Assembly: GCA_002389505.1 (NCBI GenBank)
Contig: DGPA01000044.1
Location: 182,565 to 233,517, forward strand
Source of the DNA: Halieaceae bacterium UBA4452
GTDB taxonomy: Bacteria; Pseudomonadota; Gammaproteobacteria; Pseudomonadales; Halieaceae
Length of the DNA: 50,953 nucleotides
Direction of reading: 5' to 3'
The translations under genes were made by a program, and so were the position numbers. How positions within the stretch are numbered: the stretch's first letter is position 1; each line of letters opens with the position of its first letter. Under the pieces are notes generated by a model. The model was not told where the DNA came from. It made no database searches and saw nothing but the letters and a program-made list of their open reading frames with translations. This document shows, one piece after another, positions 7,900 through 16,963 of the stretch.

Positions 7900-9210
7900 T
7901 TACGCGCCAGCAAGTCGCGCGTTGGCCGCTTGCTGTGCCCGCACGTCTGCCGCTAATAGCCGAGAGCCGCGCCAAAAACACCCGACACCGAACAGCCCAA
8001 ACACCAGCGCGGTGAGCATGGCGTAACGCAAATTATCGGCACCGAAAAAGGGTAAATACAGATCACTGAGCACGCCCACTAAGACAGGACCCAGGCCTAG
8101 GCCAATCATATTGAGAATGAAGAACAAGATGGCAGAGGCCACTGCACGCATACTCGGTGAGACAATGGTCTGACACATGGCAATGCTCGGCCCAAGGTAT
8201 AAAGTATTCAGGATCGTCGTGGGAATGAGCACAATTAACGCTGTATCGATGTCACCGGCAACAAGAATATACGCCGAGGGAGGCAGGGCGATGAGCGTTC
8301 CCCACAAGGGTATCCAAATGTACCATCGCTTGTCATGTAGACCCAGTTTGTCCCCTAAAAATCCGCCCAGAAAGGTGCCGATTGCCCCGGCTAAGCCCGA
8401 GATCAGGCCTAAATAAAGGCCGACATCTGCAATACTCATTCCGTGATTACGGATGAGGAAGGACGGGAAGAAGTTGCCATTGCCGTAGCTGACAAACCCC
8501 TTAAAAGCGCAGCCAAGGGCAATCCACCAGAAAGACGGGCGCGCCTTTAGCAGATGAATGGTGTCCGCAAAACTGGCTTTGGGGGCGATTACTCCTCCTT
8601 CCCAGCGGCCACGAATGGGTTCGCGAACCAGTGCCACCAAGCACACCGCGAAGAGGATGCCTGGAATGCCAACCAGGAAAAAGGCTTGCCGCCAGCCAAA
8701 ATGCTCAGCTATCCATCCGCCGCCTGCGAATCCGATAAGAATACCGATATAGATACCGGTGGAATAAAACGACAAGGCCGTGCCTCGTTGCTCGGGAGGA
8801 AAATAATCGCTGAGCATTGAGTGGGCCGGTGGAGAGCCACCTGCTTCGCCAATCCCCACTCCCAGACGCGCGGCAACGAGCTGTCCATAGCTGCTCACGA
8901 GCCCTGACAGCGCGGTCATTGCGCTCCAGAGCGCGAGGGATAGGGCAACGATATTTCTACGATGACTTCGATCGGCCAAAAAGGCGATGGGAATGCCGGC
9001 GCACACATAAACCAGCGCAAAGCTAAAGCCGGTCAGCAATCCTAGCTGTGCGTCAGATAGGGCCAATTCGGCTTTAATCGGCTCCTGTAAAATAACTAGG
9101 ATTTGACGATCAATGAAATTGAAGGTGTACACTAGGGTGAGCATCACTAGGACGAACCAGCGATAGCGGCTCTCCCCAGGAAGGGATGTACTGTCGGCGT
9201 TACTGGCCAC
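7900..9210 (-). CDS. MFS transporter, spinster-like
   Basis: A twelve-helix major facilitator protein of 436 residues. The N-terminal half has the family pattern NFIDRQIL, then the loop ADRSHRRN and the GEAGGSPPAHSM segment typical of the spinster-like/sugar-phosphate permease branch. The start is taken as GTG at 9210 because GAGGAG lies six bases before it; an in-frame GTG at 9228 would put that site inside the gene. It follows the sulfotransferase-dioxygenase gene in reverse order on the same strand (93-base gap), so the two may be cotranscribed. The substrate is not predictable from sequence. Confidence 0.9.
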   Translation of the reverse strand: MASNADSTSLPGESRYRWFVLVMLTLVYTFNFIDRQILVILQEPIKAELALSDAQLGLLTGFSFALVYVCAGIPIAFLADRSHRRNIVALSLALWSAMTALSGLVSSYGQLVAARLGVGIGEAGGSPPAHSMLSDYFPPEQRGTALSFYSTGIYIGILIGFAGGGWIAEHFGWRQAFFLVGIPGILFAVCLVALVREPIRGRWEGGVIAPKASFADTIHLLKARPSFWWIALGCAFKGFVSYGNGNFFPSFLIRNHGMSIADVGLYLGLISGLAGAIGTFLGGFLGDKLGLHDKRWYIWIPLWGTLIALPPSAYILVAGDIDTALIVLIPTTILNTLYLGPSIAMCQTIVSPSMRAVASAILFFILNMIGLGLGPVLVGVLSDLYLPFFGADNLRYAMLTALVFGLFGVGCFWRGSRLLAADVRAQQAANARLAGA

Positions 9211-9323
9211 GATGGGCTCCTCTACCACTGCGTACTCACTGATGGCTATGGTTTCTTGTTATCCTTCGCTGAGAATGCCAGAGTTGGGGTGAAAAGCACA
9301 TCGGCATGTGGTCTGCGACCTCG

Positions 9324-9350
9324 TTGCCCGGTGAGATCTATCGCCATAAT
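9324..9350 (+). promoter_or_regulatory. Candidate promoter of moaCDE
   Basis: TTGCCC at 9324-9329 and CATAAT at 9345-9350 resemble sigma-70 -35 and -10 boxes. The spacer is 15 bases, shorter than usual; reading TAATAG at 9347-9352 instead gives 17. It lies about 30 bases before the moaC start. Confidence 0.35.
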
Positions 9351-9382
9351 AGCCATGCCCCATCAGCTTGGATGACGGAACT

Positions 9383-9871
9383 ATGAGGAAAAAGTCAACA
9401 TCGCTTAGTCATCTTGATGAGCAAGGACAGGTGCATATGGTCGATGTTGGCGGCAAGGCTGTCACCGAGCGCCACGCTGTGGCCACCGGGCAGGTCAGGA
9501 TGCAGGCGGCGACCCTCATGGCGATTAGCGACGATTCCGTGTCTAAGGGGGATGTCTTAGCGACGGCCCGTATAGCAGGGATTCAGGCGGCCAAGCACTG
9601 TAGCACTCTGATTCCCCTGTGCCATCCGCTGATGTTGACCGCAGTCACCCTCACGATAGCTGCCAACCCAGCACTACCTGGGGTGGAGCTGACTGCCACC
9701 TGCCGAGTCTCGGGAAAGACCGGTGTCGAGATGGAGGCGCTGACTGCGGTATCGGTGGCGGCGTTGACTGTCTATGACATGTGCAAAGCCATTGATCGAT
9801 CCATGGTCGTGACCAATATTCAGCTTGAGCAAAAAGCCGGAGGAGCCAGCGGCGACTGGCGGCGAGAATAG
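9383..9871 (+). CDS. moaC: Cyclic pyranopterin monophosphate synthase
   Basis: MoaC completes the first step of molybdopterin synthesis, converting the MoaA product to cyclic pyranopterin monophosphate. The 162 residues match the family length and carry VHMVDVGGKAVTERHA, KHCSTLIPLCHPL and SGKTGVEMEALTAV with the conserved lysines and histidines of the active site. The ATG at 9383 is preferred over an in-frame TTG at 9368 because the N-terminus then aligns with known MoaC. It heads a moaC-moaD-moaE run with gaps of 3 and 1 bases. MoaA and MoaB are not in the window. Confidence 0.95.
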   Translation: MRKKSTSLSHLDEQGQVHMVDVGGKAVTERHAVATGQVRMQAATLMAISDDSVSKGDVLATARIAGIQAAKHCSTLIPLCHPLMLTAVTLTIAANPALPGVELTATCRVSGKTGVEMEALTAVSVAALTVYDMCKAIDRSMVVTNIQLEQKAGGASGDWRRE

Positions 9872-9874
9872 CCT

Positions 9875-10129
9875 ATGATCACTATCCGTTTTTTCTCTCT
9901 GATACGGGAGGCCATCGGTTGTAAAGAGATGAGTGTCGAGTGGAGCGAGCAGGTCAGCACTATTGCCGCTCTAAAGCAACAATTAGTCCATCATCATGGC
10001 CGCCATTGGGCCGAGGCTTTGCATCAACCTAATCTTGTTCATGCCCTAAACCAGCGCGTTGTTAGCGCCGATGCACCGCTCAAAGAGGGTGATGAAGTGG
10101 CCTTTTTCCCACCCATGACCGGGGGTTGA
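9875..10129 (+). CDS. moaD: Molybdopterin synthase sulfur-carrier subunit
   Basis: A small ubiquitin-like protein of 84 residues ending in FFPPMTGG. The C-terminal Gly-Gly is adenylated and thiocarboxylated and then donates sulfur to the pterin inside the MoaD-MoaE complex. The gene sits between moaC and moaE with almost no spacing, which fits a co-translated operon. Confidence 0.95.
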   Translation: MITIRFFSLIREAIGCKEMSVEWSEQVSTIAALKQQLVHHHGRHWAEALHQPNLVHALNQRVVSADAPLKEGDEVAFFPPMTGG

Positions 10130-10130
10130 T

Positions 10131-10580
10131 ATGGGCACGGTGCTGGTCCAATCCGACGATTTCTCAGTACACAAGGCCTACGATGAACTGGTTAGCGCCT
10201 ATCCGGGCGCGGCGCTGGCGACTTTTACCGGCTATGTCCGCGATGTTGGCGCCTCGGGTGACGTGCATCAGCTCGAGCTTGAACATTATCCGGGTATGAC
10301 AGAAAGAATACTGCGCGAACTGGGGCAACAGGCTGAGCGCCGTTTCGAGCTGAGGGGTTGGAGTATCATTCACCGGTATGGATGTCTCGAGGTCAACGAA
10401 CCTATTGTCTGGGTGGGCGTGGTAGCTAGCCATCGGGTGGCCGCCTTTGAGGGCTGCCAATTTTTAATGGATACACTCAAAACTGACGCGCCATTTTGGA
10501 AGCGGGAGCACAAAACAGATGGCAGCGCCGAGTGGGTGACCGCCAACGATAACGACACCTTGCGCAGGCAGCGCTGGTAA
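10131..10580 (+). CDS. moaE: Molybdopterin synthase catalytic subunit
   Basis: MoaE inserts two sulfurs from MoaD thiocarboxylate into cyclic pyranopterin monophosphate to give molybdopterin. The 149 residues include ALATFTGYVRD, the ELEHYPGMTE segment, HRVAAFEGCQF and the C-terminal KREHKTDGSAEWV with the catalytic lysines. It begins one base after the moaD stop, so translation is probably coupled. Confidence 0.95.
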   Translation: MGTVLVQSDDFSVHKAYDELVSAYPGAALATFTGYVRDVGASGDVHQLELEHYPGMTERILRELGQQAERRFELRGWSIIHRYGCLEVNEPIVWVGVVASHRVAAFEGCQFLMDTLKTDAPFWKREHKTDGSAEWVTANDNDTLRRQRW

Positions 10581-10595
10581 TGCCGAGAGACAGTT

Positions 10596-11075
10596 ATGAA
10601 TGACAAGGCGTTTCGACAGGCATTAGGTGCCTTCGCGACTGGTGTGTGTTTAATTACCGTCAATGACGAGCGCAGTGGTTGTTTAGCGTTAACGGCCAAT
10701 TCTTTTTCGTCAGTATCGTTGGACCCACCGTTGGTGCTGTGGAGTATTCAAAACAACTCAGAGTGCTTTCGAGAATATACTGACTGTAGCCATTTTGGTA
10801 TTTCTATTCTTAGTGCCAGCCAAGAGCATTTATCTAATCGCTATGCGCAAAAAGGCCGTCATGGCATCGACGCAGCAGATTTTAACAGCGATCGATTGGC
10901 TACGCCTTTGTTGCGCAATGCGCTGGCTCAATTTAGCTGTAAGACCCACAGCATTATTGATGCCGGTGACCATCAAATCGTTATTGGTGAGGTCATTGCT
11001 TACACCACCGATGACCGCGACCCGCTGATTTTTCATGGGGGTCGTTACGATCGTTTGCAATCCACCGCTATGTGA
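10596..11075 (+). CDS. Flavin reductase-like FMN-binding protein
   Basis: A 159-residue protein of the flavin reductase/RutF/HpaC type. These enzymes reduce free flavin with NAD(P)H for a partner monooxygenase. The FMN-binding pattern is visible in FATGVCLITV, LTANSFSSVSLDPPLV and the late GDHQIVIGEV plus LIFHGGRY. No monooxygenase gene is adjacent, so the partner is unknown. It follows moaE after 15 bases and is probably in the same operon. Confidence 0.88.
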   Translation: MNDKAFRQALGAFATGVCLITVNDERSGCLALTANSFSSVSLDPPLVLWSIQNNSECFREYTDCSHFGISILSASQEHLSNRYAQKGRHGIDAADFNSDRLATPLLRNALAQFSCKTHSIIDAGDHQIVIGEVIAYTTDDRDPLIFHGGRYDRLQSTAM

Positions 11076-11084
11076 GGTTTTTCA

Positions 11085-11627
11085 GTGAAGTTTTGTCCAG
11101 AATGTGGAAACCACGTTGCTTATACCGTACCGCCAGGGGACGATCGAGAGCGACACGTCTGCAGCCAGTGTGATGTTATTCACTACCACAATCCAAAAGT
11201 GATTGTTGGCTGCATACCCGAGCACGAGGGCAGGGTATTGATGTGTAAACGCGCCATTGAGCCCCGCTATGGTTATTGGACGCTGCCAGCGGGCTTTATG
11301 GAGAACCAGGAAACCAGCGCAGAGGGGGCTGCGCGAGAGACACGGGAAGAGGCCGCCGCAGAGGCCACCGAACTAGCTCTTTATCGCGTATTTGATGTGC
11401 CTCATATCAACCAAGTGTACATTTTTTACCGCTGCGGTATTGTCAACGGACAGTACGGTGTCGGGCCGGAGAGTCTTGAGTCTGACCTACTCAGCGAACA
11501 ACAAATCCCTTGGGATGAGCTCGCATTTCCCGTCGTCAGAGAGCTTTTGCAGGCGTTTTTCAAGGATCGACACGAAGGCACCTTTCCGGTTCGGCACAGC
11601 ATCATTCGCCGACCCCCGCGTGCCTAG
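11085..11627 (+). CDS. Nudix hydrolase with N-terminal zinc ribbon
   Basis: This 180-residue protein begins with a zinc ribbon (Cys4, Cys7, Cys26, Cys29) and continues with a Nudix fold. The Nudix box starts at GFMENQE and ends in RETREEA; the usual Gly near its end is Ala. The layout resembles NudC-like NADH pyrophosphatases but is shorter than E. coli NudC, so the exact nucleotide substrate is open. The start is GTG with GAGG upstream, nine bases after the flavin reductase stop. Confidence 0.88.
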   Translation: MKFCPECGNHVAYTVPPGDDRERHVCSQCDVIHYHNPKVIVGCIPEHEGRVLMCKRAIEPRYGYWTLPAGFMENQETSAEGAARETREEAAAEATELALYRVFDVPHINQVYIFYRCGIVNGQYGVGPESLESDLLSEQQIPWDELAFPVVRELLQAFFKDRHEGTFPVRHSIIRRPPRA

Positions 11628-11663
11628 CCTAGGCGCACTTACCTTACTCGGAGATCTTACACC

Positions 11664-12143
11664 ATGACCCATCCCACCATCGGTAATCTAGCGCCCACTT
11701 TTTCCCTCCTGGACCAAACCGGTAGTCCCCAGTCGCTCAAAGCGTTCCGGGGCAAGCGCAATGTCGTTGTCTATTTTTATCCCAAGGCCATGACCCCAGG
11801 CTGCACCGTCCAAGCTTGCGCGCTGCGTGATCAGGCAAAGGCACTAGCGGCCCGGCACACCGTCGTTCTCGGCATCAGCCCCGACTCCGTGCAACGCTTG
11901 GCTAAATTTACCGAGCGCGATGGACTTAACTTCATCCTGCTGTCCGATGAGGATCATGCTATTGCTGACAAATATGGTGCCTGGGGCTCAAAAAAATTCA
12001 TGGGCAAAGTTTATGACGGCATACTGCGCACCACCTATATTGTTAATAAGGAAGGCCGGTTGGTGGCGGTGATGGATAGCTTCAAAACAAAAACTCATCA
12101 TGAGGATTTGTTGACCACGCTGGATGAGTTGGGTCTTGAATAA
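11664..12143 (+). CDS. bcp: Thiol peroxidase, BCP/PrxQ-type peroxiredoxin
   Basis: It reduces hydrogen peroxide and organic hydroperoxides using thioredoxin. The 159 residues have the peroxidatic Cys47 in MTPGCTVQ and a second Cys52 five residues later, the spacing diagnostic of the BCP/PrxQ group. YGAWGSKKFMGK and TTYIVNKEGRL near the end are also typical. The gene is 36 bases after the Nudix gene on the same strand. Confidence 0.95.
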   Translation: MTHPTIGNLAPTFSLLDQTGSPQSLKAFRGKRNVVVYFYPKAMTPGCTVQACALRDQAKALAARHTVVLGISPDSVQRLAKFTERDGLNFILLSDEDHAIADKYGAWGSKKFMGKVYDGILRTTYIVNKEGRLVAVMDSFKTKTHHEDLLTTLDELGLE

Positions 12144-12240
12144 GGGGTGGTATCTACCCATTGGTCCGGTCGATAGGCCAACTGCCGGGTGCGATTTTAG
12201 CCAGCCATAGGCTGTCATTGCTTACACGGGGGTAGAAGTC

Positions 12241-13020
12241 ATGCGCATCATTACCTGTAACACCAACGGCATACGCGCGGCCCAGCGCAAAGGCTTTTTT
12301 CATTGGTTGGCCCAGCAAGGGGCGGATGTAGTCTGTATTCAGGAAACCAAAGCCCAAGAGCACCAGCTCGATAAGGCTCTGTTCTATCCCCAGGGGTATC
12401 ACTGCTTCTATCATGATGCTCAGCGAAAGGGCTATAGCGGTACCGCGCTATTCGCTCGGCTGGCCCCTAAAAAAGTGGTGCGCACATTAGGCTGGGAGCC
12501 CCTTGATTCGGAGGGGCGATATCTGCAGGCCGATTTTGACAAACTCAGCGTCATCTCACTATACGTTCCCTCGGGCTCCAGCGGTGATGCCGCACAGGCC
12601 CGCAAAGAAGTGTTCATGGAGCACTTTTTTGAGCATCTGCGAGCACTCAGGCGCAAACGGCGGGAGGTGATCATCTGCGCGGATTGGAATATTTGCCACA
12701 AAGAAATCGACCTTAAGAACTGGAAGCCCAATCAAAAAAACTCAGGATTTTTACCCCATGAGCGGGCGTGGCTCGATCGAGTGATGGACGAGCTGGGCTG
12801 GGTGGACGCCTTTCGCCGGGTCAACCCCGATCCTCATCAGTACACCTGGTGGTCTAATCGTGGCCAAGCGTGGGCCAAAAACGTGGGTTGGCGCCTCGAT
12901 TATCTGCTGGTGACCCCAGGCATTGCCGAGCATACCTGCGGTGCTTCCATTTATCGCAGCGAGCGTTTTTCCGATCATGCACCCTTGATAATGGATTTTA
13001 CTGTCCCCTGGAGCGGATAA
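12241..13020 (+). CDS. xthA: Exodeoxyribonuclease III / AP endonuclease
   Basis: A 259-residue base-excision-repair nuclease that cleaves at abasic sites and trims 3' ends. The metal and catalytic residues of the EEP fold are present in order: NTNGIR, IQETKAQ, the SLYVPSG segment, CADWNICHKEID, LDYLLVTPG and SDHAPL. Its length and the ADWNICHKEIDL motif match the Exo III branch. It follows bcp by 97 bases, so the two oxidative-damage genes may share control, though no promoter was identified. Confidence 0.94.
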   Translation: MRIITCNTNGIRAAQRKGFFHWLAQQGADVVCIQETKAQEHQLDKALFYPQGYHCFYHDAQRKGYSGTALFARLAPKKVVRTLGWEPLDSEGRYLQADFDKLSVISLYVPSGSSGDAAQARKEVFMEHFFEHLRALRRKRREVIICADWNICHKEIDLKNWKPNQKNSGFLPHERAWLDRVMDELGWVDAFRRVNPDPHQYTWWSNRGQAWAKNVGWRLDYLLVTPGIAEHTCGASIYRSERFSDHAPLIMDFTVPWSG

Positions 13021-13197
13021 ACGCCGGCGGCGCTCAACGCACACACCGGGCAACCCACGAACGGCTGGTTAAGGGCCTAGAGGTGCTGGCATTTACAGCG
13101 ATTTTGATTGCCATGGGTGGTGCTGGTTACGTAAAGTAGACCTCCTAAGGATAGTTAGCGCTACACCCACGTTACCCCACAACTCACTGGAGACTTC

Positions 13198-13533
13198 ATG
13201 TTTATTAGTAATGCTTATGCTCAAGGCGCAGGCGGGCAAGCCGCAGGCGGCGAGTTTTTTCAAATCGGCTTTTTGGTGGTGCTTTTCGGCCTATTTTATT
13301 TCATCGCTATTCGTCCTCAACGAAAACGGCAAAAAGAACACCAAGCAATGGTCGGCGCTTTGAGCAAGGGCGATGAGGTGATCACCTCATCAGGCATACT
13401 GGGTAAAATCACCGGCCTTGATGACAATTACATTACCTTGCAGGTCGCCAGCAACGTCAACCTCAAGTTTCAGCGGGTGCATATTAATGCGGTGCTACCC
13501 AAAGGCACGTTGAAATCTGTCGGTGCCGAGTAA
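13198..13533 (+). CDS. yajC: Sec translocon accessory protein YajC
   Basis: The 111-residue protein has one membrane helix (FQIGFLVVLFGLFYFIAIR), the basic PQRKRQKEH after it, and the cytoplasmic SKGDEVITSSGILGKI segment characteristic of YajC. It normally joins SecDF in the Sec holotranslocon. Its usual neighbours tgt, secD and secF are absent here. Instead its last 11 bases overlap the start of the next gene, so the two are probably translationally coupled. It could be a second copy outside the secDF locus. Confidence 0.92.
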   Translation: MFISNAYAQGAGGQAAGGEFFQIGFLVVLFGLFYFIAIRPQRKRQKEHQAMVGALSKGDEVITSSGILGKITGLDDNYITLQVASNVNLKFQRVHINAVLPKGTLKSVGAE

Positions 13534-14530
13534 CGTTATCCTGCCCGAACGGGTCGAGCTAGCCCGCCGGGCCACCCCCTTTCAATTGTTGACCAGAGCC
13601 AGCGAGCGTTGGGGGCGTGGGCAGCGTATTTGGGTAAAGCGCGATGACTTGACCGGCACGACCCTTACCGGCAACAAGGTCCGCAAGCTTGAATATTTCG
13701 TGGCGCATGCACAGGCTAATGGCATTGACAGCCTGATTACCTGTGGAGGCGCGCAAAGTAATCACGCCCGTGCCACCGCCGCGGTCTGTGCGCAACAGGG
13801 CTGGCACTGTGAGCTCATTCTGCGGGGTGCGACCCTTGAGGCCTCGGGAAACACCTTTCTTGACCGATTATTTGGCGCCACTATTCAGCTAGTCCCTGAG
13901 CCCGTTTACCGCCGACAACTCGACCAACTGCTCGAGCGCTGCGCGGATAAACTCCGAGGCGAAGGACGCAAGCCCCTCGTTATTCCTACCGGGGGCAGCA
14001 ATGGCATTGGTATATGGGGCTACGTTAGCGCGGCCCAAGAGATACTGGATGATATGAGCGCCGAGCATATCGAGCATGCTTACGTCATTACTGCTACTGG
14101 CTCTGGTGGCACCCAAGCGGGATTGACTCTGGGTATGGACTTGGCGTCTGCAGCGGTAGAGGTGATAGGCATCGCCGTGTGCGACAACAGCGGCTGGTTT
14201 AACCGCAAGGTCCTCCACGATGTTGCTGAGGCACGACAATGGATGCCCGAGCTGCCTGAGCTCACGCGACAACCCATTACCTTTGATGACTATGTCGGTC
14301 CGGGCTATGGCGTGGCAGGCCCGGAGATATACGCTCTGATTGCAGAGCTGGCCAGCCTAGAAGGCTTGGTATTAGACCCGGTTTATACCGCGAAAGCCTT
14401 TTACGGCATGCTAGACTTGATAAAAAACGGTGCCTTGGCGGCGCACAAAGATATTGTGTTTGTTCACACCGGGGGTATTTTCGGTTTGTTCCCCCACCAC
14501 GAGCACATGGATGCCCTGCTAGATAGGTAA
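13523..14530 (+). CDS. PLP-dependent D-cysteine desulfhydrase / ACC deaminase family enzyme
   Basis: The 335-residue fold-type II PLP enzyme has WVKRDDLTG, the lysine of TGNKVRKLE that should hold PLP, GGAQSNHARATA and the ATGSGGTQAG phosphate loop. These place it with D-cysteine desulfhydrase and ACC deaminase, which release ammonia from D-cysteine or aminocyclopropane carboxylate. D-cysteine desulfhydrase is the likelier role. The start is GTG inside the end of yajC (11-base overlap) without a clear ribosome site of its own. The downstream amino-acid symporter and cysB fit a role in amino-acid or sulfur metabolism. Confidence 0.88.
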   Translation: MPSNVILPERVELARRATPFQLLTRASERWGRGQRIWVKRDDLTGTTLTGNKVRKLEYFVAHAQANGIDSLITCGGAQSNHARATAAVCAQQGWHCELILRGATLEASGNTFLDRLFGATIQLVPEPVYRRQLDQLLERCADKLRGEGRKPLVIPTGGSNGIGIWGYVSAAQEILDDMSAEHIEHAYVITATGSGGTQAGLTLGMDLASAAVEVIGIAVCDNSGWFNRKVLHDVAEARQWMPELPELTRQPITFDDYVGPGYGVAGPEIYALIAELASLEGLVLDPVYTAKAFYGMLDLIKNGALAAHKDIVFVHTGGIFGLFPHHEHMDALLDR

Positions 14531-14565
14531 GCGATCCCCAATCACCCCTAGAAGGAGGGAATCAC

Positions 14566-15924
14566 ATGGAAGCTTTGGTGACCACGATCAACGGCTATGC
14601 CTGGGGCCCCGGGATGCTCGTCTTGCTGCTTGGAACGGGCATCTTCCTCACCTTCGGCCTCGGCTTTCTCACCCTGCGCCGTTTGCCCCAGGCATTTCGC
14701 CTGCTGTTGACGGGGCTTAACAGCCAGGGAGAGGGCGACATCGCACCGTTTCGTGCACTGATGACCTCGCTCTCAGCCACCATCGGTACCGGTAATATCG
14801 CCGGGGTAGCCACAGCGATTACCCTAGGAGGGCCTGGGGCGCTATTTTGGATGTGGATCACCGCGTTGTTTGGTATGGCCACCAAATACGCGGAGGGGGT
14901 GCTTGCGGTGCGCTATCGTGAGCGGGATGAGTTGGGTGGCTACAGCGGTGGCCCCATGTACTACATTCGCAACGGCCTCGGACCGCGCTGGGCGTGGCTT
15001 GCTACAGCCTTTGCGCTGTTTGGCGCCATGGCCGGCTTTGGACTGGCCAACACGGTGCAGTCAAATTCGGTTGCTCAAGTGCTGATTGATATAGGGATTC
15101 CCTGGCAAGCCACGGGCGTGGTGCTTATGGTTTTGGTGGGGACCGTGATTTTAGGCGGGATTCAGCGCATAGCAGTCACCGCCAGTGCTGTGGTGCCCGT
15201 TATGGCGTTAGCGTATGTATTAATGAGCGTCATCGTGATTGGGCTCAATATTGAGCGCGTTCCTGCAGCGTTTGTTACTATCATTAGCGCGGCGTTTAAC
15301 GGCGCCTCTGCGGCCGGTGGCTTTGCAGGCGCCACGGTTTGGGCGGCCATTCGCTTTGGTGTCGCCCGCGGCATTTTTTCTAACGAGGCCGGATTGGGCA
15401 GTGCACCTATCGCCCATGCAGCCGCACAGACCAATGAGCCCGTCGAGCAAGGCATGATCGCCATGCTCGGTACGTTTATCGATACCTTGGTCGTGTGCAC
15501 AATGACCGGCTTGGTGATTGTCCTCACTGGGGTATTGGACAGTGGACAGTCCGGCGCGAGCCTCACCGCTATGGCATTTGGTTCTGCATTGCCCGGGGGC
15601 GAGTGGGTAGTCACCCTAGGGGTGGTTGTGTTTGCGGTGACGACAATGATTGGTTGGTCATTTTATGGCGAGCGCTGCGTTGTCTACTTGTTTGGCGTGA
15701 GAGCAATCATGCCCTTCCGTGTCCTCTGGGTGCTGGCCATTCCTGTTGGAGCGGGATTAAACATGGGTATTGTGTGGCTCATTGCTGACACTCTCAATGC
15801 ATTTATGGCGATACCAAATCTCGTCGCATTGCTGCTCTTATCGCCGGTGGTATTTACCCTGAGCAAAGAATATTTTGAGCGACACAAACCCAATCAAGGC
15901 GCGCCTGCTGGCGCGACAGAATGA
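14566..15924 (+). CDS. Alanine/glycine:cation symporter family protein
   Basis: A 452-residue membrane protein of the AGCS family, which imports alanine or glycine with Na+ or H+. The family signature is at about 262-285 (FGVARGIFSNEAGLGSAPIA), with SATIGTGNIAG near residue 72 and GGPMYYI near 131. The ATG follows a strong AAGGAGGG. The gene lies 35 bases after the PLP enzyme and overlaps the nucleotidase gene by four bases (ATGA). Confidence 0.94.
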   Translation: MEALVTTINGYAWGPGMLVLLLGTGIFLTFGLGFLTLRRLPQAFRLLLTGLNSQGEGDIAPFRALMTSLSATIGTGNIAGVATAITLGGPGALFWMWITALFGMATKYAEGVLAVRYRERDELGGYSGGPMYYIRNGLGPRWAWLATAFALFGAMAGFGLANTVQSNSVAQVLIDIGIPWQATGVVLMVLVGTVILGGIQRIAVTASAVVPVMALAYVLMSVIVIGLNIERVPAAFVTIISAAFNGASAAGGFAGATVWAAIRFGVARGIFSNEAGLGSAPIAHAAAQTNEPVEQGMIAMLGTFIDTLVVCTMTGLVIVLTGVLDSGQSGASLTAMAFGSALPGGEWVVTLGVVVFAVTTMIGWSFYGERCVVYLFGVRAIMPFRVLWVLAIPVGAGLNMGIVWLIADTLNAFMAIPNLVALLLLSPVVFTLSKEYFERHKPNQGAPAGATE

Positions 15925-16826
15925 CGACATTTCCCCCCGAAAAACTAATTGTCGCCATCTCTTCTCGGGCACTGTTCAATCTCGATAACGCGCATCACGT
16001 ATTCGAGCAAGAGGGGCTTGAGGCCTACTCACACTATCAAATTGACAATGAGCAAACACCTTTGGAACCGGGCACTGCTTTTGCGGTGGTTAAAAAAATG
16101 TTGTCTCTAAACGATTTACTGCCCGAGCCTCTCGCCGTGGAAGTGGTGTTGCTGTCCCGCAACAGCGCTGATACCGGGCTGCGCGTTTTCAACTCGATTG
16201 AGCATTATCAATTACCTATTTCGCGCGCGGCGTTCTGCGGTGGCGAATCTCCCTGGCGCTATATCAACGCCTTTGGCTGTCAATTGTTTTTGTCTGCAGA
16301 AGCCGAAGACGTTCGCATGGCACTGGAAAATAATGTCGCCGCCGCAACGCTAGTGTCGCGCAGTCAAGCCGATGCTGAAGGAGGGCAGCTGCGTTTTGCC
16401 TTTGACGGAGATGCAGTGCTCTTTTCAGATGAAGCCGAGCGGGTGTACAAGAAAGATGGCTTAAAGGCCTTTACTGCCAGCGAGCGGGCAGCCCGAAATG
16501 AACCCTTACAGGGTGGCCCCTTCAAAAACTTTTTGGCGGCATTGCAAAAACTACAGCGCGCCTTTCCAGCCAGCGAGGCGCCTATTCGTACCGCGTTGGT
16601 GACCGCGCGCTCAGCACCCGCCCATGAGCGAGTCATTAGAACGCTTAGGGCCTGGGATATTCGCATTGACGAATCGATTTTTCTGGGCGGTTTAACAAAA
16701 ACGGAGTTCTTACGCGCTTATCGGGCGGATGTGTTTTTCGATGATCAGGAAACCCACTGCGATCTAGCCTCAGCCCACGTGACTACCGGGCATGTTCCCC
16801 ATGGCATCGCCAATAGCAACGAGTAG
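15921..16826 (+). CDS. Cytosolic 5'-nucleotidase (NT5C1-type)
   Basis: The 301-residue protein matches the prokaryotic relatives of cytosolic 5'-nucleotidase type 1, which release nucleosides from 5'-monophosphates. IAISSRALFNLD at the start, LSRNSADTGLRVFNSIE, FCGGESPW, FDGDAVLFSDEAE and FFDDQETH are in the expected order. No signal peptide is seen, consistent with a cytoplasmic enzyme. Its ATG overlaps the symporter stop, so the two are translated together; the metabolic link between them is not obvious. Confidence 0.9.
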   Translation: MTTFPPEKLIVAISSRALFNLDNAHHVFEQEGLEAYSHYQIDNEQTPLEPGTAFAVVKKMLSLNDLLPEPLAVEVVLLSRNSADTGLRVFNSIEHYQLPISRAAFCGGESPWRYINAFGCQLFLSAEAEDVRMALENNVAAATLVSRSQADAEGGQLRFAFDGDAVLFSDEAERVYKKDGLKAFTASERAARNEPLQGGPFKNFLAALQKLQRAFPASEAPIRTALVTARSAPAHERVIRTLRAWDIRIDESIFLGGLTKTEFLRAYRADVFFDDQETHCDLASAHVTTGHVPHGIANSNE

Positions 16827-16963
16827 TGGCCAGTAGCGGGCTAGGCTGGGCCTAGACATTACGAATAAGAAACCAATATTTTATTCCAAAAAAGCTGGCA
16901 ACCTCGAGAAACTCAGGCTAACGTATTGCTCCTGTGTAACATAATAACGAAAGTGGTGATCCT

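Noticed and set aside
13041..13139. Short hydrophobic frame after xthA (VLAFTAILIAMGGAGYV)
   Set aside because: No convincing start codon or ribosome site; it is the tail of a frame running out of xthA.
15162..15614. Long minus-strand open frame inside the symporter gene
   Set aside because: It is antisense to strongly conserved coding sequence and has no family features; the same applies to 21559-22101 and 37518-37937.
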